Shown: piece by piece, positions 43,832 to 52,728 of the stretch | Position numbering within the stretch: position 1 is the stretch's first letter | Layout: each line of letters starts with the position of its first letter | The notes under the pieces: generated by a model | Told to the model about the DNA's origin: nothing | Seen by the model: the letters and a program-made list of their open reading frames with translations, nothing else | Database searches by the model: none | NCBI RefSeq assembly: GCF_014467015.1 | Contig: NZ_CP058559.1 | Span: 3,038,001 to 3,102,000, forward strand | Length of the DNA: 64,000 bases | Reading direction: 5' to 3' | DNA from: Alkalicella caledoniensis | GTDB taxonomy: Bacteria; Bacillota; Proteinivoracia; Proteinivoracales; Proteinivoracaceae | Translations under genes and position numbers: made by a program

Positions 43832-44938
43832 TTACTCGATGGTACCGATAGAGACAATATTTATTTTAGTTACAATATTTATGTCCACATCTTGGAAGGT
43901 TTCATTCCATTTTTCTCCATCAAAATAATTAGGATGATATGCTCTTACATTTTTTCCATAGCCAATACTGTCTACCTTAAAATCATTTTGAAGTTTATTC
44001 ACTATTTCTTCACACATTAATTTAACTTGATAAGCGAAAACTTTTTCTAAACGTCTAATAACATCTTGATCAAGGGGCAGTGGAGAAGTTTGTTCTGTAA
44101 TAGCAGCGTCTATGGTTATGTAGTGATCTATGAAGATATTATCGTCTACTACTTTTGCGATTATTCTATTTTTACCACCTAGTTTTCTGATGGTGACATA
44201 GTCAGATTCTGAGTCAGGTAGGTGGGAGGTTAAAAAACCATCTCTGGCCCTAGCTTTTAGTAGAGCAAAGGCAACACTTTCATCGTGAGTTAATGTTCCA
44301 ATCATTTTATCTTTTTCGAAAATGGCAGTACTATTAACTATCTGCTCTTCTTTTGTGTTACCATATTTTAGATAAGGTACAGTTGGTTCTATACCATCAG
44401 TGTGCAAGTCGTTGTTAAATTCTCTTACTGTGGTAAATGGGACGGTGGATGTAAAGAAACTATTGTGAACTAAATCAAACAGATAAAGGCTTACTAAAGG
44501 AGCAAACTTAGGTTCAATATTCATTAAGTCTGTTGCCCTTCCCTCGGTTACGATCATGCGAATGGTTCCCCTGCTTTCGGGATCACGAACTAGTGTATCT
44601 AAGTGTCTTCTGATACCTTGCTTAGCTACGTCTTCTCCAAGTATAAACATCTTTGTGTTATTAAATGTTATACGCCTTGAAGATTTATTCTGTATGTTAT
44701 CTTGGGCGTTTCTCAGTGTGTTACTTACACTGGATATTTCTATTTTACTTTCTTGTGCCTCAGGGTCCACAGTTGGTGATACGATTGTTACGAGGTATTG
44801 ATCTTCACTGTCCTTGCTGATATCGATACCTATGGCGAATACAAGGTACAGATCATCTATATTTCTTGCATCCCAACAAGCACTTAACATAAAGATCAAA
44901 CCAATGGAAAGTACAATAAACTTACTTTTTCTTTTCAT
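43832..44938 (-). CDS. Ger(x)C family spore germination lipoprotein
   Basis: 368 residues. The N terminus is a lipoprotein signal with lipobox LSAC (Cys21), followed by the family start WDARNIDDLYLVFAIGIDIS. The rest matches GerAC-type C subunits: NTLRNAQDNIQNKSSRRITF, NTKMFILGEDVAKQGIRRHL and a C-terminal KVDSIGYGKNVRAYHP segment. It is the last gene of a gerA-type operon and overlaps the B subunit gene by 17 bases. It works in the inner spore membrane as part of a nutrient germinant receptor. Confidence 0.93.
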   Translation of the reverse strand: MKRKSKFIVLSIGLIFMLSACWDARNIDDLYLVFAIGIDISKDSEDQYLVTIVSPTVDPEAQESKIEISSVSNTLRNAQDNIQNKSSRRITFNNTKMFILGEDVAKQGIRRHLDTLVRDPESRGTIRMIVTEGRATDLMNIEPKFAPLVSLYLFDLVHNSFFTSTVPFTTVREFNNDLHTDGIEPTVPYLKYGNTKEEQIVNSTAIFEKDKMIGTLTHDESVAFALLKARARDGFLTSHLPDSESDYVTIRKLGGKNRIIAKVVDDNIFIDHYITIDAAITEQTSPLPLDQDVIRRLEKVFAYQVKLMCEEIVNKLQNDFKVDSIGYGKNVRAYHPNYFDGEKWNETFQDVDINIVTKINIVSIGTIE

Positions 44939-46031
44939 CTATTTTCACCTTTCTGCCTCTTACTAAAAACATCAACAGTAAAATTAGTGGAAGAGCTATT
45001 CCAAAGAATAAATTAGCATAGCCTATATACTCCTTAATACTACCCAACATCATTGCATTTTTCGGATACAAACTTAAGAAAAATACAACAGGTGAAAATA
45101 TGTAAACAAATATACCATTACTACTTGTAGAAAAGGTTTTTTGCAGGACATACGTTCCCACAAAAAATTGAATTATTATGGTTGCTATAACTGTATATAT
45201 CCAAAAAATCGAGAAAAATACTTCTATTCTTTCTATAATTAAGAAGTCTACCACATCAAGATAATTAATTGTAGGGTATAAGATAGTCTGCAACTCTTGG
45301 TAACCAAATAAAGCTATTTGGGTAAACACTGTTAATGTATAGATTAAGGTTACCATAAATACACAAAGGACTGAGGTTTTAACTATGTTCTTATTTTTAT
45401 TTGCAATCAATGGGTAAATAAATAGAACTATCTCATACCCCGCATATGTAAAGACTGATGGAAGTGCACCTTCGGCAATAGTTGCAAACCCCGTTCCACC
45501 TACAGGCATTACGTTTAATAAAGAAAGTTTGTTAATAGAAACTAAAATTAAAGGAAGCATAGGAAAAAGTGTGTAGAACAGGATTTGAGAAAAACGTGCA
45601 ACTATTGTTATACCATCCTTTGTTAAATTTACAGCAGTTAGTATGGCTATTAAGATAATAACCCATAAGGGTGTGCGGGGTAAAAACCAAGTTGAAATCA
45701 TATCTGCTAAAGACCTTAGTACAGCACTTGTTACAACTAATGAGTAAATAAAATAAAGGATGGATATCACATATGTTACAGGCTTTGAAAGAAGGTAGGA
45801 AAAATACTGAAAGAATGTCATTTCATCAAAATGGCTGGCAATAAAAATAGAAAGGTATGTAAAAATACAGACAAGGATTCCTGCAATTAGTACTGATATC
45901 CATGCATCTTGCATAGATATTTTAGTTACCTGAGTTGCAAGATTCAAAATCCCTGTTCCTATCATTATACTTATTATCACAATGTAAAATTGAATTGCAG
46001 TTATTTGACCTTTAGTATATTTATTGAACAT
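44922..46031 (-). CDS. GerAB-like spore germination permease
   Basis: 369 residues. ATG 46031 overlaps the stop of the A subunit gene; an immediately preceding GTG at 46034 is an alternative. About ten membrane helices are visible, with the endospore germination permease start YTKGQITAIQFYIVIISIMI and later VMPVGGTGFATIAEGALPSV. This family belongs to the amino acid permease (APC) superfamily and forms the ligand-binding B subunit of germinant receptors. The germinant cannot be predicted. Confidence 0.93.
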   Translation of the reverse strand: MFNKYTKGQITAIQFYIVIISIMIGTGILNLATQVTKISMQDAWISVLIAGILVCIFTYLSIFIASHFDEMTFFQYFSYLLSKPVTYVISILYFIYSLVVTSAVLRSLADMISTWFLPRTPLWVIILIAILTAVNLTKDGITIVARFSQILFYTLFPMLPLILVSINKLSLLNVMPVGGTGFATIAEGALPSVFTYAGYEIVLFIYPLIANKNKNIVKTSVLCVFMVTLIYTLTVFTQIALFGYQELQTILYPTINYLDVVDFLIIERIEVFFSIFWIYTVIATIIIQFFVGTYVLQKTFSTSSNGIFVYIFSPVVFFLSLYPKNAMMLGSIKEYIGYANLFFGIALPLILLLMFLVRGRKVKIDEKKK

Positions 46032-47566
46032 CACTTTGCCCTTCTTGTACGCTTGGTTTTAGGTGTGGTTTGTTGGTTGTATAGTGGTTTTCGCAAAAGT
46101 GAATCTGTAATTAGAGCAGGATCGCTTGGGCTGAATGGTGATAAATAGGGAAACCCAAAGGAAGATAGTCTACATAAATGCGCTAAAATCCAGCACCAAG
46201 TAATTATCATTCCATAAGCTCCAAAAGTTGCAGCGGAAACTACCATTGGTATCCTTATAAACCTAAGAGCGTAACTAGTACTATAATAGGGTACTATATA
46301 TGCTCCTAAGGCTGTTATGGCAACCACAATAACCATAATAGGACTTACGAGGTTAGCCCTCACAGCAGCATCACCGAGTACTATAGCACCAACAATACCT
46401 ATTGTTTGACCTATTGAGGCTGGTAATCTAGCACTTGCCTCTCTTAACAATTCTATAGTAACTTCCATTAGAACTACCTCTATAACAGGAGGATAGGGAA
46501 CACCTATTCTTGATTTAGCAATACTAAATGCTAAATCTGTTGGTAAAACGTCCTGATGAAAGGTAGTTAAAGCAACATAAAAAGCAGGAAATGAAGTTGT
46601 TATAAGAAATCCAAGATATCTTATAAGCCTTAAGAAATTACCGTATAATAATCTTTCATAGTAATCATCGGGTGATTGAAATAGCTGGGAAAAAGTTATA
46701 GGCAATAATAAGCAATCGGGTGAACCATCTACAAAGATAGCTATCTTTCCTTCAAGCAGGTTAGAACAAACCTTATCTGGTCGTTCAGTAGTCTGCATTT
46801 GAGGGAACATAGAGTAAGGGCTTTCTTCCAAGTGTTGTTCAATGTAAGCTGTTTCAAATACTCCGTTTATTTTGATTTTTTTTATCCTGCTCAATATATC
46901 ATCTAAGAGGTTTTGATTAACCAATTCTTCGACAAACAGGATTGCAACAGTAGTTTTGGTTCTTTCCCCAATGGTTAATTCCCTTATCTTCAGTTTTGGG
47001 TCTTTTATTTTTCGCCTAATCAAAGAAGTGTTTGTCCTTAAATTTTCTATAAAACCATCCTTTGGACCACGTATAACATGTTCAATTTTTGATTCTTCTA
47101 TGGCTCTATCACTGAAACCTTTTGTGTTTAATATAAGAAATTCGGTGAAAGTATCTATGATTAGGATCGTGCTTCCAGAAAATAAATTGTCTGTTAAACT
47201 GCTTAATTTTATGTCACTACTTATATCATCAATATGTAAATATTGTTGCAGTACACTTATTTTACTGAAATTATTTTTCGATAGAAGGTTTTTCTTGCTC
47301 AACAACGGCCTCAATATGTCTCGATTGATTACCTGCTTATCTACTAAGCCATCAACAAAAATTAATACACCACTCAATTCACCTTCTAATAATTTGATGG
47401 TTATCTCTTTGTATTTCACATCACAGCAGTCAACCAGAATCTGATTCTTTAGCTTGTTGATATTGATTGATATATTTTTGCTAATCATCATTCCTGAACC
47501 AACCTTCATTACTTTTTCTTTTTGGTTGGAGTGCAATAATCGATCCAAGAATTTATCTATTATCAT
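46031..47566 (-). CDS. GerAA-like spore germination protein
   Basis: 511 residues from ATG 47566. A soluble N-terminal domain (about 30-270) contains SGSTILIIDTFTEFLILNTK, RAIEESKIEHVIRGPKDGFI and ENLRTNTSLIRRKIKDPKLK, the clearest GerA signature. About five membrane helices (about 285-460) follow, with YPPVIEVVLMEVTIELLREA and IGIVGAIVLGDAAVRANLVS, then a short basic tail. It is the first gene of the gerA-gerB-gerC operon and shows that the organism forms endospores. Confidence 0.95.
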   Translation of the reverse strand: MIIDKFLDRLLHSNQKEKVMKVGSGMMISKNISININKLKNQILVDCCDVKYKEITIKLLEGELSGVLIFVDGLVDKQVINRDILRPLLSKKNLLSKNNFSKISVLQQYLHIDDISSDIKLSSLTDNLFSGSTILIIDTFTEFLILNTKGFSDRAIEESKIEHVIRGPKDGFIENLRTNTSLIRRKIKDPKLKIRELTIGERTKTTVAILFVEELVNQNLLDDILSRIKKIKINGVFETAYIEQHLEESPYSMFPQMQTTERPDKVCSNLLEGKIAIFVDGSPDCLLLPITFSQLFQSPDDYYERLLYGNFLRLIRYLGFLITTSFPAFYVALTTFHQDVLPTDLAFSIAKSRIGVPYPPVIEVVLMEVTIELLREASARLPASIGQTIGIVGAIVLGDAAVRANLVSPIMVIVVAITALGAYIVPYYSTSYALRFIRIPMVVSAATFGAYGMIITWCWILAHLCRLSSFGFPYLSPFSPSDPALITDSLLRKPLYNQQTTPKTKRTRRAK

Positions 47567-47656
47567 TTCTTTAGACCTACCTTATTCTTTATTAATTATT
47601 AGTATTGATTACCATATGATCAATTATGCTTTAATAAGCAGTAAGTTTTTTTAACA

Positions 47657-47679
47657 AACTATTGTAAATTACAATAGTT
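47657..47679. promoter_or_regulatory. Perfect 23-base palindrome between divergent genes
   Basis: Arms AACTATTGTAA and TTACAATAGTT flank a single A, between the ger operon and the threonine aldolase gene. There is no T tail in the direction of either transcript, so an operator is more likely than a terminator. The bound regulator is unknown. Confidence 0.55.
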
Positions 47680-47750
47680 GTGGAAGAATTTACAAAGCTT
47701 ATAGAGTTGGCACTTAAAAGAAGTCTATAGTATTAGATATTTATTAATTT

Positions 47751-47779
47751 TTGTCAAATTTCCTCAAATATAGTATAGT
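47751..47779 (+). promoter_or_regulatory. Promoter of the threonine aldolase gene
   Basis: TTGTCA (47751-47756) and TATAGT (47774-47779) with a 17-base spacer, 33 bases before the start codon. Confidence 0.75.
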
Positions 47780-47811
47780 AAATAGTAAAAATACTAGAAA
47801 GGGCGTTTTGT

Positions 47812-48837
47812 ATGGGATATAGTTTTAGGAATGATTATAGTGAAGGTTGCCATCAAAGTATTTTAGAAGCCATGCTTAAGAGCAATTTAGATCAGCAAGT
47901 AGGCTATGGTGAAGATGAGTTCAATATAGAGGCGAAAAATATATTGCGTGAAAAGATGGGCAACCCCAATGCTGATATCCATCTGGTGTCAGGAGGTACT
48001 CAAGCAAATCTCATAGTAATATCATCTATTTTGCGACCATATGAATCAGTGGTTGCAGCAAACACAGGCCATATAAATGTACATGAAACTGGTGCCATAG
48101 AAGCCACAGGCCATAAGGTCAATGTGGTTGATAGTAAAGATGGGAAGCTCACTCCTGAGGGTATAAAAGAAGTGCTTGATTTTCATACCGATGAGCATAT
48201 GGTTAAACCTAGGCTTGTATACATATCAAATACCACTGAGATTGGTACTGTTTATAATAAGAAAGAACTGGGAGAATTATGGTCTTTTTGTAAGGAGAAT
48301 GACTTATTATTATTTTTGGATGGAGCACGCTTAGGCTCTGCCTTAACTTCACATGAAAATGATTTATCTTTAGCTGAGTTATCAAAGCTGGTGGATGTGT
48401 TTTACATAGGGGGTACGAAAAATGGTGCACTTTTAGGTGAAGCTATTGTTATTAATAATGATGAACTAAAAAAGAACTTTAGGTTTCACTTAAAGCAACG
48501 GGGTGCTTTGTTAGCTAAAGGTAGAGTGTTAGGTTTACAATTTTTAGAGCTCTTCAAAAATGATTTGTTCTTTGACCTAGCAAAACATTCTAACTCCATG
48601 GCCATTAAATTAAGTCAGGGGATAAAAGAGCAGGGGTACGAATTTTTGACAAAGCCTGAGTCTAATCAGATTTTCCCCATACTACCAAATGAACTCATTG
48701 AGAAGTTGAGCAAGAAGTATGAGTTTTATGTATGGGCAAAAGAGGATGAGACTAGTTCATCAATCAGATTAGTAACATCCTGGGCCACCAGTGAAGAAGC
48801 TGTGGATGAGTTTATACAAGATTTAGCAAAACGTTAG
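47812..48837 (+). CDS. Low-specificity threonine aldolase-like PLP enzyme
   Basis: 341 residues from ATG 47812, with a GAAAGGGCG SD. It matches the beta-eliminating lyase/threonine aldolase family: SFRNDYSEGCHQSILEAM at the start, VSGGTQANLIVISSIL, GHINVHETGAIEATGHK, FLDGARLGSAL and the PLP lysine in YIGGTKNGALLGEA. It would cleave L-threonine or allo-threonine to glycine and acetaldehyde. Precise substrate choice is not readable. Monocistronic, with terminator overlapping the stop codon. Confidence 0.92.
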   Translation: MGYSFRNDYSEGCHQSILEAMLKSNLDQQVGYGEDEFNIEAKNILREKMGNPNADIHLVSGGTQANLIVISSILRPYESVVAANTGHINVHETGAIEATGHKVNVVDSKDGKLTPEGIKEVLDFHTDEHMVKPRLVYISNTTEIGTVYNKKELGELWSFCKENDLLLFLDGARLGSALTSHENDLSLAELSKLVDVFYIGGTKNGALLGEAIVINNDELKKNFRFHLKQRGALLAKGRVLGLQFLELFKNDLFFDLAKHSNSMAIKLSQGIKEQGYEFLTKPESNQIFPILPNELIEKLSKKYEFYVWAKEDETSSSIRLVTSWATSEEAVDEFIQDLAKR

Positions 48838-48860
48838 ACTTATGTCTAGCGTTTTTCTTT
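48829..48860 (+). terminator. Rho-independent terminator
   Basis: AAACGTTAGAC pairs with GTCTAGCGTTT (one G-U) and is followed by a T-rich tail; the left arm overlaps the aldolase stop codon. Confidence 0.8.
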
Positions 48861-48880
48861 ATACCAAACATAAGATTCAG

Positions 48881-48957
48881 TAGCCACAGATTTAGAGATA
48901 TAAAGCTAAGGGGTAAATCAAAGTCTTAGCCACGGATTTTCACTGATTTTCACGGAT
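48881..48957 (+). repeat. Dispersed repeat with CACGGATTTTCACTGATTTT motif
   Basis: It reads AGCCACAGATTTAGAG, then AAATCAAAGTCTTAGCCACG and the GATTTTCACTGATTTTCACG block, directly before the tandem array. Other copies are at 40196-40330 (inverted) and 57522-57745. Confidence 0.75.
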
Positions 48958-50936
48958 TTTAGGGAAGTTTAGAAACCTTTGTACACCATGATCACCAACA
49001 AAGCATCCACCAATTGGCACCAAGAGTTATGTAAGTAGGGTCTTTGGTTACTAAGCTTTTATAAAGAGTAAGCCCTTCCGTTCAGGACAGAATTAAATAG
49101 CTTCTTTAGGCCGTGTTAAAAATATCTTGGCAGTATATGGCCCGTGACTTATTTATATAAAGACCTATTTTGTTGACACATATCTAACATGATCTTTATG
49201 ATCTTTCTAAAAAAGATAAAGACTATAAATCTTTAAAGTTTGCTTTTTATAGTGTTATGCTTTTTAGTGAAAAGTAGTGGTTAAAGCATTTAGGGAAGTT
49301 TAGAAACCTTTGTACACCATGATCACCAACAAAGCATCCACCAATTGGCACCAAGATTTATGTAAGTAGGGTCTTTGGTTACTAAGCTTTTATAAAGAGT
49401 AAGCCCTTCCGTGCAGGACAGAATTAAGTAGCTTCTTTAGCCCTGGTAAAAATATCTTGGCAGTATATGGCTCGTGACTTATTTAAATAAAGACCTATTT
49501 TGTTGACACATATCTAACATGATCTTTATGATCTTTCTAAAAAAAGATAAAGACTATAAATCTTTAAAGTTTGCTTTTTATAGTGTTATGCTTTTTAGTG
49601 AAAAGTAGTGGTTAAAGCATTTAGGGAAGTTTAGAAACCTTTGTACACCATGTTCACCAACAAACCATCCACCAATTGACACCAAGATTTATGTAAGTAG
49701 TGTCTTTATTACTAAGCTTTTATAAAGAGTAAGCCCTTCCGTTCAGGACAGAATTAAATAGCTTCTTTAGGCCGTGTTAAAAATATCTTGGCAGTATATG
49801 GCCCGTGACTTATTTATATAAAGACCTATTTTGTTGACACATATCTAACATGATCTTTATGATCTTTCTAAAAAAGATAAAGACTATAAATCTTTAAAGT
49901 TTGCTTTTTATAGTGTTATGCTTTTTAGTGAAAAGTAGTGGTTAAAGCATTTAGGGAAGTTTAGAAACCTTTGTACACCATGATCACCAACAAAGCATCC
50001 ACCAATTGGCACCAAGATTTATGTAAGTAGGGTCTTTGGTTACTAAGCTTTTATAAAGAGTAAGCCCTTCCGTGCAGGACAGAATTAAGTAGCTTCTTTA
50101 GCCCTGGTAAAAATATCTTGGCAGTATATGGCTCGTGACTTATTTAAATAAAGACCTATTTTGTTGACACATATCTAACATGATCTTTATGATCTTTCTA
50201 AAAAAAGATAAAGACTATAAATCTTTAAAGTTTGCTTTTTATAGTGTTATGCTTTTTAGTGAAAAGTAGTGGTTAAAGCATTTAGGGAAGTTTAGAAACC
50301 TTTGTACACCATGTTCACCAACAAACCATCCACCAATTGACACCAAGATTTATGTAAGTAGTGTCTTTATTACTAAGCTTTTATAAAGAGTAAGCCCTTC
50401 CGTTCAGGACAGAATTAAATAGCTTCTTTAGGCCGTGTTAAAAATATCTTGGCAGTATATGGCCCGTGACTTATTTATATAAAGACCTATTTTGTTGACA
50501 CAGATCTAACATGATCTTTATGATCTTTCTAAAAAAGATAAAGACTATAAATCTTTAAAGTTTGCTTTTTATAGTGTTATGCTTTTTAGTGAAAAGTAGT
50601 GGTTAAAGCATTTAGGGAAGTTTAGAAACCTTTGTACACCATGTTCACCAACAAACCATCCACCAATTGACACCAAGATTTATGTAAGTAGTGTCTTTAT
50701 TACTAAGCTTTTATAAAGAGTAAGCCCTTCCGTGCAGGACAGAATTAAATAGCTTCTTTAGGCCGTGTTAAAAATATCTTGGCAGTATATGGCCCGTGAC
50801 TTATTTAAATAAAGACCTATTTTGTTGCCACAGATCTAACATGATCTTTATGATCTTTCTAAAAGCTAAAGTCTATAAATCTTTAAAGTTTGCTTTTTAT
50901 AGTGTTATGCTTTTTAGTGAAAAGTAGTGGTAAAAG
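48958..50936 (+). repeat. Six tandem ~330-bp non-coding repeat units
   Basis: Units start with TTTAGGGAAGTTTAGAAACC at 48958, 49289, 49620, 49950, 50281 and 50611, giving periods of 331, 331, 330, 331 and 330 bases; the last unit is about 326. No unit encodes a protein. Each contains the landmark blocks ACCAACAAA..CCACCAATTG, AAGCCCTTCCG..CAGGACAG and TTTTTAGTGAAAAGTAGTGG. Variants alternate. Units 2 and 4 share GTGCAGGACAG and CCCTGGTAAAAA, whereas units 3 and 5 share TTCAGGACAG and GGCCGTGTTAAAAA. Thus 49289-49949 and 49950-50610 form two copies of a 661-bp dimer, differing at very few bases. Inverted copies are at 40073-40190 and 40336-40575, and a tail fragment is at 57745-57803. Confidence 0.95.
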
Positions 50937-51026
50937 CTATTTATCTATGTTATAAAAGTCATTGATCTTACTGTGGTAACAAAACTTCTTTTTTGCATTA
51001 TGTAGGGTAAAAGAGGAGGGATTGTT

Positions 51027-51611
51027 ATGATTTACACTGTTAGAAGAGGCGATACATTGTATGGAATTGCTAAAAAACAAGGCATTACCTTGCATCAACT
51101 ACTCCAGCTTAACCCTGCAATTGTTGACCCAAACAAAATCTATGTAGGGGATAAAATTATAATAAAAAAAGGAAAGGTAGAATCAGATTTTGGCGGTGTT
51201 GTTGATTTTTATCTGCAACGGGGATGGAGGATAACTTCAGATTATGGAATAAGACGAGATCCTTTTTCTGGAGTCAATACTTTTCACAGAGGAGTTGACT
51301 TTGGAGGTAAACCAAAAGGGGAACCCATATATACACCCATTGATGGTAAAGTTGCATATGCCTCTAGCTATAGCGGATGGGGGAATTTGATAGGTGTTGA
51401 AGATAAAAATGGGTTCATTCACATATTTGCTCACTTAGATAAGCTGCTTAAATCTGTGGGAGATAATGTTAAAAGGGGAGATGTGGTTGGTTTAAACGGC
51501 TCCACTGGAAATAGCACTGGATCACACCTGCATTATCAGATTAACACCCCAAGGGGAGGGATTGTTGGGGTTAATGCTCATACAGACCCTAAATTTTATT
51601 ACGACTGTTGA
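51027..51611 (+). CDS. LysM-M23 cell-wall peptidase-like protein
   Basis: 194 residues from ATG 51027 after AGAGGAGGG. A LysM domain (about 1-48) reads YTVRRGDTLYGIAKKQGITL and DPNKIYVGDKIIIKK. The M23 (LytM) domain follows (about 70-190). It has RGVDFGGKPKGEPIYTPIDG with the first His-Asp ligands (HRGVDF), FAHLDKL, and the HLHYQI motif giving catalytic and zinc histidines. There is no signal peptide or membrane helix; export would need another route, or it acts in the mother cell on the spore coat or cortex, as LysM proteins do (inference). Confidence 0.92.
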   Translation: MIYTVRRGDTLYGIAKKQGITLHQLLQLNPAIVDPNKIYVGDKIIIKKGKVESDFGGVVDFYLQRGWRITSDYGIRRDPFSGVNTFHRGVDFGGKPKGEPIYTPIDGKVAYASSYSGWGNLIGVEDKNGFIHIFAHLDKLLKSVGDNVKRGDVVGLNGSTGNSTGSHLHYQINTPRGGIVGVNAHTDPKFYYDC

Positions 51612-51640
51612 AAAGCACCCATCTTCTTCGTTGCTTCAAC
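51607..51640 (+). repeat. 34-base repeat, copy 1
   Basis: It starts GTTGAAAAGCACCCATC and ends CGTTGCTTCAAC; the ends GTTGAA and TTCAAC are complementary. It occurs again at 51766-51799. Overlaps the stop codon of the LysM-M23 gene. Confidence 0.85.
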
Positions 51641-51765
51641 GGTTCTGCTTCCTCACGTATAAACCATACGCTGCGGGAGCCGAACCATCTTGCGCCTCAA
51701 ATCTGAATACTTTTGAACAGTCTGGTGGGGTCAAAACAAAGAAAAAATAATCTAAAGTAAAAAAG

Positions 51766-51799
51766 GTTGAAAAGCACCCATCTTCTTCGTTGCTTCAAC
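51766..51799 (+). repeat. 34-base repeat, copy 2
   Basis: Identical to 51607-51640. The stretch between the copies has no convincing gene; its open frames are short and run through repeat sequence. Confidence 0.85.
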
Positions 51800-51800
51800 A

Positions 51801-51829
51801 GCCCCTGCCATTTGGCAGGGGCTTTTTTT
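51801..51829 (+). terminator. Rho-independent terminator
   Basis: GCCCCTGCCA pairs with TGGCAGGGGC and is followed by T7. It directly follows the second 34-base repeat. Confidence 0.9.
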
Positions 51830-51838
51830 ATATACCAT

Positions 51839-51962
51839 TGTAGCCCATCCTTTAGGATGGGAGACCCGCGTTGTCAGCTATCACAAATCGTACCAAGGCT
51901 AAAGCCATTGGTTACAACAAATAACCATGCTTGTATCAAGTGTAGCCCATCCTTTAGGTTGG
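51839..51962 (+). repeat. Two copies of a TGTAGCCCATCCTTTAGG motif
   Basis: Copies begin at 51839 and 51941. The core CCCATCC..TTTAGGATGGG is a small inverted repeat; a related core forms the stem at 53299-53333. The rest of the stretch up to 52179 holds no gene that I can support. Confidence 0.65.
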
Positions 51963-52178
51963 ATGATTACCCAATAATATTTTAATATCAGGTTATTTAA
52001 ATAATATACATCAACAACAGAACATATGTTTTGCGATATATACTTTATATCCCTCTAAACTTATCAAATTCTCCTTCAAAAAGCTTAAATCTCTCTTTTG
52101 AACCAGTGCTAATTCTGTACCATAATGTAATTACCTAGGAATACAATATTGGCTGGTCAATAAGATGGAGAGTTTCAA

Positions 52179-52657
52179 TTGGATAAGGAAAAGGTTATTA
52201 AATCTATGGATAAGGGGATTTATTATTTTATCAACATGTACAACATCGAGACCCAGGATCAGGAGGATGTTTATCAACAATGTATTCTAAAGATACTTAC
52301 TTCTTTAGAACAATATAAACCATCTAAGGGTACTACTATAAACCAATTTCTCATGCCCAGAATTAGGGGAGTTGTAAAAGAAGCAGTTAGGCAGAAAAAT
52401 AAAGGAGCCATTCCTAAAGATGAGATCTACATTATTGACTCATGTGAAATAGAACAAGAACTATTAGCGGAAGAAAAGTATAAAAGCCTCGAAAAAGCAA
52501 TCAGTAAGCTATCTAGGATGCAAAAAAAGTTATAGTGTTGAAATACTTCTATGGAGTTTCCATGTCAGAGATTGCTTTTGGTCTTGGTATACATTACTCT
52601 ACAGTGGCAAAATACCACCAAAGGGGTCTAAAGGCATTAAAGAAATATTTAGACTAG
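52179..52657 (+). pseudogene. Sigma-70-like factor with frameshift in an A7 tract
   Basis: TTG 52179 has GATGGAGA upstream. The first frame gives about 118 residues with a sigma region 2-like part (YYFINMYNIETQDQEDVYQQ, then SKGTTINQFLMPRIRGVVKE) and stops soon after a run of seven A (52522-52528). With one extra A the frame continues as VIVLKYFYGVSMSEIAFGLG, IHYSTVAKYHQRGLKALKKY, LD and a stop at 52657. That second part is a normal region 4 helix-turn-helix. The whole would be about 159 residues, close to UviA/TcdR-like or phage-type sigma factors. The cause may be a mutation, a sequencing error in the homopolymer, phase variation or slippage. Confidence 0.7.
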
Positions 52658-52728
52658 ACTGCAAGTTTCAATTAGCAAAATATGCATTTTATGGTATACT
52701 GGAATTGATAAACAAAGGGGGTAAAGGG

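Noticed and set aside
48958-50936. CRISPR array
   Set aside because: The repeats are 330 bp with no short repeat/variable spacer pattern and no cas genes nearby.
51562-51985. Two short plus-strand open frames after the LysM-M23 gene
   Set aside because: They are made of the duplicated 34-base motif and terminator sequence and lack SDs.
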